From Pseudomonas azerbaijanoccidentalis (GTDB lineage Bacteria > Pseudomonadota > Gammaproteobacteria > Pseudomonadales > Pseudomonadaceae), in NCBI RefSeq assembly GCF_019145495.1, contig NZ_JAHSTU010000001.1, positions 124,001 through 188,000 of the forward strand: a stretch of 64,000 nucleotides of DNA, in the 5' to 3' direction. The notes beneath the pieces were generated by a model. The model saw nothing but the letters and a program-made list of their open reading frames with translations. It searched no databases and was not told the DNA's origin. Numbering within the stretch: the stretch's first letter is position 1; each line of letters begins with the position of its first letter. Positions 59,140-64,000 of this stretch are shown in pieces. Both the position numbers and the translations under genes were made by a program.

Positions 59140-61524
59140 ATGACTTCCTTGAGTACTCATCATCAGGAAAAGGCGACACTCCTCGAGCGCCTGATCTTCA
59201 ACAACCGCCCGGCAGTGATCGTCATCTGCCTGCTGGTCAGCGTTTTCCTGTTCTGGCAGGCGACGTTGATCCGGCCGTCCACCAGCTTCGAAAAAATGAT
59301 TCCGCTGGAGCATCCATTCATTCAAAAGATGATGGAGCACCGCAACGATCTGGCGAACCTGGGCAACACCGTGCGGATTTCGGTGGAAGCCACCGACGGC
59401 GATATCTTCTCCAAGGAATACATGGAGACCCTACGCCAGATCAACGACGAAGTGTTCTACATTTCCGGTGTTGACCGTTCCGGCCTCAAGTCGCTGTGGA
59501 GTCCGAGCGTGCGCTGGACCGAAGTGACGGAGGAGGGCTTCGCCGGGGGTGAAGTGATCCCGCAAAGCTATAACGGTTCCCAGGCCAGTCTCGATCTGCT
59601 TCGCAACAACGTACTCAAGTCCGGGCAGGTTGGCCGGCTGGTGTCCAACGACTTCAAGTCGAGTATCGTCGACATCCCGTTGCTGGAGGCCTACCCGGAC
59701 CCGCAGGACCAGGGCAAGTTGCTGGCCCTGGACTACCGCAAGTTCTCCCATGAGCTTGAAGACAAGATCCGCAACAAGTTCGAAGCGCAGAACCCCAACA
59801 TCAAGATCCACATCGTCGGTTTCGCCAAGAAGGTTGGTGACCTGATCGATGGTCTGGTGATGGTGGTGATGTTCTTCGGGATCGCCTTTGTCATCACCCT
59901 GATCTTGCTCTACTGGTTCACCAACTGCATGCGCAGTACCGTGGCGGTGTTGAGTACGACGCTGGTGGCGGTGGTCTGGCAGTTGGGCCTGATGCACTTC
60001 TTCGGTTTCGGCCTGGATCCGTATTCGATGCTGGTGCCGTTTCTGATTTTCGCCATCGGTATTTCCCACGGTGTGCAGAAAATCAATGGTATCGCCTTGC
60101 AATCCAGCGAGGCCGAGAACGCTCTGACCGCAGCACGCCGGACCTTCCGCCAGTTGTTCCTGCCGGGGATGATTGCCATCCTGGCCGATGCGGTGGGCTT
60201 CATCACGCTGTTGATCATCGACATCGGCGTGATTCGTGAGCTGGCCATCGGTGCGTCCATCGGCGTGGCAGTGATCGTGTTCACCAACCTGATCCTGTTG
60301 CCGGTCGCGATTTCCTACGTCGGAATTAGCAAGCGCGCAGTGGCGCGCAGCAAAAAGGATGCGACCCGCGAACATCCGTTCTGGCGTCTGCTGTCGAACT
60401 TCGCCAGCCCGAAGGTGGCCCCGGTGTCGATCGCTCTGGCCCTCATCGCGTTTGGCGGCGGTCTCTGGTACAGCCAGAACCTGAAGATCGGTGACCTTGA
60501 CCAAGGCGCACCGGAGCTGCGTCCGGATTCGCGTTACAACAAGGACAACAACTTCATCATCAGCAACTACTCCACCAGCTCTGACGTATTGGTGGTGATG
60601 GTCAAGACCAAGGCTGAAGGCTGCTCGCGCTACGAAGCCATGGCGCCGATCGATGAGTTGATGTGGAAGATGCAGAACACCGAGGGCGTGCAGTCGGCGA
60701 TTTCCCTGGTGACCGTGTCCAAGCAGATGATCAAGGGCATGAACGAGGGCAACCTGAAATGGGAAACCCTGTCGCGTAACCCGGACGTCCTGAACAACTC
60801 CATCGCTCGGGCCGATGGCCTGTACAACAACAGTTGCTCGCTGGCGCCGGTGCTGGTGTTCCTCAATGATCACAAGGCTGAAACCCTGGACCGTGCGGTG
60901 CACGCCGTGCAGGACTTCGCCAAAGAGCACAATACCGAAAACCTGGAGTTCATCCTGGCAGCCGGTAACGCCGGGATCGAGGCGGCCACCAACGAAGTGA
61001 TCAAGAAGTCCGAGCTGACCATCCTGATCCTGGTGTACATCTGCGTGGCGGTCATGTGCATGATCACCTTCCGCTCCTGGGCGGCGACCTTGTGCATCGT
61101 GCTGCCGCTGGTACTGACGTCGGTGCTCGGCAACGCCCTGATGGCCTTCATGGGCATCGGCGTGAAAGTCGCGACCCTGCCGGTCGTGGCGCTCGGGGTG
61201 GGGATTGGCGTGGACTACGGCATCTACATCTACAGCCGTCTGGAAAGTTTCCTGCGTGCGGGCCTGCCGCTGCAAGAGGCGTACTACCAGACCCTGAAGT
61301 CCACCGGTAAAGCGGTATTGTTCACCGGTCTGTGCCTGGCCATCGGCGTGTGCACCTGGATCTTCTCGGCCATCAAGTTCCAGGCCGACATGGGGCTGAT
61401 GCTGACCTTCATGCTGCTGTGGAACATGTTCGGTGCGCTGTGGCTGTTGCCAGCACTGGCGCGGTTCCTGATCAAGCCGGAGAAACTGGCGGGACAGAAG
61501 GGCAACTCGCTGTTTGCTCACTGA
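59140..61524 (+). CDS. RND/MMPL-family transporter
   Basis: This 794-residue inner-membrane protein has two repeats, each a TM helix, a large periplasmic domain and five TM helices (TM1 ~28-45; cluster ~235-400; TM7 ~418-435; cluster ~625-780). It is shorter than HAE-type RND pumps (~1030) and fits the MMPL/HpnN-like group that moves lipids or hydrophobic molecules. Conserved GVGIGVDYGIYIYSRLESFL lies in the second half. It probably works with the preceding propeller protein. A terminator follows. Confidence 0.88.
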   Translation: MTSLSTHHQEKATLLERLIFNNRPAVIVICLLVSVFLFWQATLIRPSTSFEKMIPLEHPFIQKMMEHRNDLANLGNTVRISVEATDGDIFSKEYMETLRQINDEVFYISGVDRSGLKSLWSPSVRWTEVTEEGFAGGEVIPQSYNGSQASLDLLRNNVLKSGQVGRLVSNDFKSSIVDIPLLEAYPDPQDQGKLLALDYRKFSHELEDKIRNKFEAQNPNIKIHIVGFAKKVGDLIDGLVMVVMFFGIAFVITLILLYWFTNCMRSTVAVLSTTLVAVVWQLGLMHFFGFGLDPYSMLVPFLIFAIGISHGVQKINGIALQSSEAENALTAARRTFRQLFLPGMIAILADAVGFITLLIIDIGVIRELAIGASIGVAVIVFTNLILLPVAISYVGISKRAVARSKKDATREHPFWRLLSNFASPKVAPVSIALALIAFGGGLWYSQNLKIGDLDQGAPELRPDSRYNKDNNFIISNYSTSSDVLVVMVKTKAEGCSRYEAMAPIDELMWKMQNTEGVQSAISLVTVSKQMIKGMNEGNLKWETLSRNPDVLNNSIARADGLYNNSCSLAPVLVFLNDHKAETLDRAVHAVQDFAKEHNTENLEFILAAGNAGIEAATNEVIKKSELTILILVYICVAVMCMITFRSWAATLCIVLPLVLTSVLGNALMAFMGIGVKVATLPVVALGVGIGVDYGIYIYSRLESFLRAGLPLQEAYYQTLKSTGKAVLFTGLCLAIGVCTWIFSAIKFQADMGLMLTFMLLWNMFGALWLLPALARFLIKPEKLAGQKGNSLFAH

Positions 61525-61539
61525 TCCACGCTGAAATGA

Positions 61540-61571
61540 AAAAGCCGCAACCTCAGGTTGCGGCTTTTTTT
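61540..61571 (+). terminator. Intrinsic terminator after the RND gene
   Basis: AAGCCGCAACC-TCA-GGTTGCGGCTT is followed by a run of T. Confidence 0.92.
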
Positions 61572-61585
61572 ATTGCGCGTGTTCC

Positions 61586-61660
61586 AAAAGATCGCAGCCT
61601 TCGGCAGCTCCTACGGGTGTATCGCATTTCGCTGTAGGAGCTGCTGCGATCTTTTGATTT
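61586..61660. repeat. REP pair (family A) with one shortened arm
   Basis: AAGATCGCAGCCTTCGGCAG faces TGTAGGAGCTGCTGCGATCT, which has lost the CCGAAGG segment, so the hairpin is asymmetric. Confidence 0.8.
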
Positions 61661-61663
61661 GGC

Positions 61664-62383
61664 TTACGAAGGATCGTTACCCAGCACCACATTCAGCGCA
61701 CTGCGCGCATCATCCAGTTGCACCAGCGTCGCATGCCGCGCGCCGAGAGCGTCGCGGTTTTCGATGGCGGTCAGGATTGCCTTGTGCCGTGGCAATGCCA
61801 ACTCATGCAGGTTCGGCCGCTGGTTGGAGTGCTTCAAGGCTTCAGCGATGGCCACCGACAGCATGTTGCACAGGTTGGCCAACAAGTCGTTGTGGGTCGC
61901 ATCGGCGATGCGGCTGTGGAAGTCCAGGTCCGGTTGTAGCAGGGCTTCGGGGGTCGGCGCGGCTTCCATGCGCTGGTAGGCTTCGCCGATGGACGCGATG
62001 TCGTCGTCGGTGGCGAACTGCGCCGCGAGGGCCGCAGCGGCCGGCTCGATGATGCTGCGCACGCTGGTCAGCAGATTGAAAAACTCGTTCTGTGGGCTGC
62101 TTTGCATCAACCAGTGCAGCACATCCGGGTCGAGCATGTGCCATTCCCGACGCGGTTTGACCACGGTGCCCACTCGCGGACGGGAATACACCAAGCCCTT
62201 GGCAACCAGCACCCGGGTGGCTTCGCGCAGTACCGGGCGACTCACGGCATATTCCTCGCACAACAGGGCCTCGGCAGGCAGTTTGTCGTCCGGCAGAAAA
62301 CGCCCGGAAACGATCTGCATGCCCAATTCCTGGACGATGCGCGAATGCATGCTTTTGCGGTCGGAAGGTTTGCGGTAATCCAT
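61664..62383 (-). CDS. GntR-family regulator, FadR subfamily (FCD domain)
   Basis: The protein has 239 residues. The winged helix (~10-75; LCEEYAVSRPVLREATRVLV) is followed by the all-helical FCD domain with metal-binding candidates (DLDFHSRI; HKAILTAI). ATG 62383 (MDYRKPSDRK) is chosen by family length; no good ribosome site is visible, and the longer frame runs into a REP. It lies downstream of the dehydratase gene on the same strand, so it likely regulates that sugar-acid pathway. Confidence 0.87.
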   Translation of the reverse strand: MDYRKPSDRKSMHSRIVQELGMQIVSGRFLPDDKLPAEALLCEEYAVSRPVLREATRVLVAKGLVYSRPRVGTVVKPRREWHMLDPDVLHWLMQSSPQNEFFNLLTSVRSIIEPAAAALAAQFATDDDIASIGEAYQRMEAAPTPEALLQPDLDFHSRIADATHNDLLANLCNMLSVAIAEALKHSNQRPNLHELALPRHKAILTAIENRDALGARHATLVQLDDARSALNVVLGNDPS

Positions 62384-62458
62384 GGGGGGCGACGCGGTCC
62401 TGTGCGGGAGGGTGTCGCGCATGATAGCAGGCGCGGACGATCGGCGATTCAACCCTTG

Positions 62459-62560
62459 AAAAGATCGCAGCCTTCGGCAGCTCCTACAGAGATCCGGTTC
62501 ACACAAAAGATGTGTTTGACCTGAATCCTGTAGGGGCTGCCGAAGGCCGCGATCTTTTGC
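62459..62560. repeat. REP pair (family A)
   Basis: AAAGATCGCAGCCTTCGGCA faces GTAGGGGCTGCCGAAGGCCG, with two changed bases, between the dehydratase and regulator genes. Confidence 0.82.
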
Positions 62561-62562
62561 TT

Positions 62563-64000
62563 TTAGTGAGAGTGACGCGGCACTTCAGCCCCGCGGCAGC
62601 CGACCAGGAAGTCGAAGTCGCAACCCTGATCCGCCTGCAACACATGGTCGATGTACAGCTGACGGTAACCGCCCACCAGCAACTGCTGCGGCGGTTGCAG
62701 GTCGGCCATGCGTGCAGCCAGCTCGGCATCCGGAATGTCCAGGTGCAGACGGCCGGTGGCGCAGTCGAGTTCGATCCAGTCGCCTTCTTTTACGGTCGCC
62801 AAAGGCCCGCCTGCCGCCGCTTCAGGGGCTACGTGCAACACAACCGTGCCATACGCGGTGCCGCTCATGCGCGCATCGGAAATACGCACCATGTCGGTCA
62901 CTCCCTGGGCCAGCAGTTTGGCCGGCAGGCCCATGTTGCCAACTTCAGCCATGCCCGGATAACCCTTCGGCCCGCAGTTTTTCATGACCAGAATCGAGTT
63001 GGCATCCACGTCCAGTTCCGGGTCGTTGATCCGTGCCTTATACATGTCGAAGTTCTCGAACACCACGGCGCGACCACGGTGCTGCATGAGTTCCGGGGTG
63101 GCGGCGGACGGCTTGAGCACGGCACCGAGCGGTGCCAGGTTGCCGCGCAACACACAGATGCCGCCATCGGCGCGGATCGGGTTGTCGAGGGTGCGGATCA
63201 CTTCGTCTTCGCCGTAGATCGGCGCGTCCTTGGTGTTCTCGCCGATGGACTTGCCGTTGACAGTCAGGGCATTCGGGTTCGGGATCAGATTGGCTTCGCC
63301 GAGACGGCGCAATACCGCAGGCAGGCCGCCAGCGTAGTAGAACTCTTCCATCAGGAAACGCCCGGACGGTTGCAGGTCGACAATGGTCGGCATGCCGCGA
63401 CCGATGCGGGTCCAGTCGTCCAGATCAAGCTCTACACCGATACGCCCGGCGATGGCCTTCAAGTGGATCACGGCGTTGGTCGAACCGCCAATCGCCGCGT
63501 TGACGCGAATGGCGTTTTCGAAGGCTTCCTTGGTCAGGATCTTCGACAGTTTCAAGTCTTCACGAACCATCTCTACCGCGCGCATGCCGGACATGTGCGC
63601 CAACACATAACGGCGTGCGTCGACCGCCGGGATGGCGGCGTTGTGGGGCAGGGAAGTGCCGAGCGCTTCAGCCATGCAGGCCATGGTCGACGCCGTGCCC
63701 ATGGTGTTGCAGGTACCGGCCGAGCGGGACATGCCGCCCTCGGCCGCAAGAAAATCGTCGATGGTGATGGTGCCGGCCTTGACCTGTTCGCTGAGCTGCC
63801 AGACCACGGTGCCCGAACCGATGTCCTTGCCCTTGTGCTTACCGTTGAGCATCGGTCCGCCGGTGACGACGATGGCCGGCACGTCGCAACTGGCTGCGCC
63901 CATCAGCAAGGCCGGGGTGGTTTTGTCGCAACCGGTCAGCAGCACCACACCGTCAATCGGGTTGCCGCGAATCGCTTCTTCCACGTCCATGCTCGCCAGG
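62563..64000 (-). CDS. IlvD/Edd-family dehydratase (sugar-acid type), 5' end outside window
   Basis: The last ~479 residues of a ~580-590-residue Fe-S dehydratase are visible; the frame stays open to base 64000. Fe-S ligands are in LTGCDKTTP and AGTCNTMGTAS; further motifs are GGSTNAVIHL and VTDMVRISDARMSGTAYGT. The C-terminus GCRGAEVPRHSH is typical of the aldonate (arabonate/xylonate/galactonate) branch rather than true dihydroxyacid dehydratase (IlvD). The downstream FadR-type regulator supports a sugar-acid catabolic role. The exact substrate is not determined. Confidence 0.87.
   Translation of the reverse strand, partial: LASMDVEEAIRGNPIDGVVLLTGCDKTTPALLMGAASCDVPAIVVTGGPMLNGKHKGKDIGSGTVVWQLSEQVKAGTITIDDFLAAEGGMSRSAGTCNTMGTASTMACMAEALGTSLPHNAAIPAVDARRYVLAHMSGMRAVEMVREDLKLSKILTKEAFENAIRVNAAIGGSTNAVIHLKAIAGRIGVELDLDDWTRIGRGMPTIVDLQPSGRFLMEEFYYAGGLPAVLRRLGEANLIPNPNALTVNGKSIGENTKDAPIYGEDEVIRTLDNPIRADGGICVLRGNLAPLGAVLKPSAATPELMQHRGRAVVFENFDMYKARINDPELDVDANSILVMKNCGPKGYPGMAEVGNMGLPAKLLAQGVTDMVRISDARMSGTAYGTVVLHVAPEAAAGGPLATVKEGDWIELDCATGRLHLDIPDAELAARMADLQPPQQLLVGGYRQLYIDHVLQADQGCDFDFLVGCRGAEVPRHSH

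Noticed and set aside
59431..61521. A 696-codon minus-strand frame opposite the RND transporter gene
   Set aside because: The product is a Gln/His/Arg-rich low-complexity sequence, typical of the reverse complement of a membrane protein gene.
1..64000. tRNA, rRNA, prophage or toxin-antitoxin genes
   Set aside because: None recognised on reading through the window on both strands.

Overview
The window is a stretch of GC-rich bacterial chromosome that looks like a Pseudomonas of the fluorescens/putida type. The evidence is the content (NAD-type FabI, AcnB, the paired-receptor peptide/nucleoside-peptide ABC transporter, LdcA, ArsRB, a YCF48-RND pair) and many intergenic REP-type inverted repeats of two sequence families typical of that genus. 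The gene order fabI / transporter / mltD / gloB / methyltransferase / rnhA / dnaQ / ldcA also matches what I remember of P. aeruginosa PA1806-PA1818. I see no integrase, transposase, phage gene, CRISPR array, tRNA or rRNA.

Layout. 1-766: end of a Gfo/Idh/MocA oxidoreductase. 873-8327: a compact operon with its own GntR regulator and operator, an AprA-like flavoprotein, a two-cluster AprB-like ferredoxin, a NitT/TauT-type ABC importer (the receptor carries an extra C-terminal domain), a ten-unit HEAT-repeat protein and a DUF971 protein. This is the least explained and most system-like part of the window. 8329-10519: a 2-hydroxyacid dehydrogenase, and a tautomerase plus TetR pair with a perfect operator palindrome. 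10580-12805: a Fur-box-controlled TonB receptor. 13009-14387: an SdaC-type serine transporter behind a structured leader.

14536-21948: acnB with a long, strongly structured 5' leader, a DUF1289 protein, a universal stress protein with a perfect Anr/FNR box facing miaE, and an OmpR/EnvZ-class two-component system. 22104-28005: small accessory genes (GFA protein, thioesterase, LysR - agmatine deiminase - polyamine-binding protein, VOC protein with divergent LysR). 28074-43537: fabI, a five-gene importer with two solute receptors, mltD, gloB, a SAM methyltransferase, rnhA, dnaQ and a lysine/ornithine/arginine decarboxylase. A streptothricin-acetyltransferase-like gene follows the decarboxylase.

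44132-49687: regulators, a flavin reductase, a TetR/DUF2855 divergent pair and a minimal arsRB pair. 49805-57409: DUF1853, nadK, a metallophosphatase, a rhomboid protease, DUF1315, DUF2797 and pepN. 57410-58058 holds only repeats. 58059-61524: a YCF48-like periplasmic protein and its RND/MMPL partner. 61664-64000: a FadR-type regulator and the 3' part of an IlvD/Edd dehydratase, which runs off the window.

Start codons were chosen from Shine-Dalgarno placement, family length and overlaps; several are therefore shorter than the longest possible reading frame. All family names rest on motif recognition without database searches.
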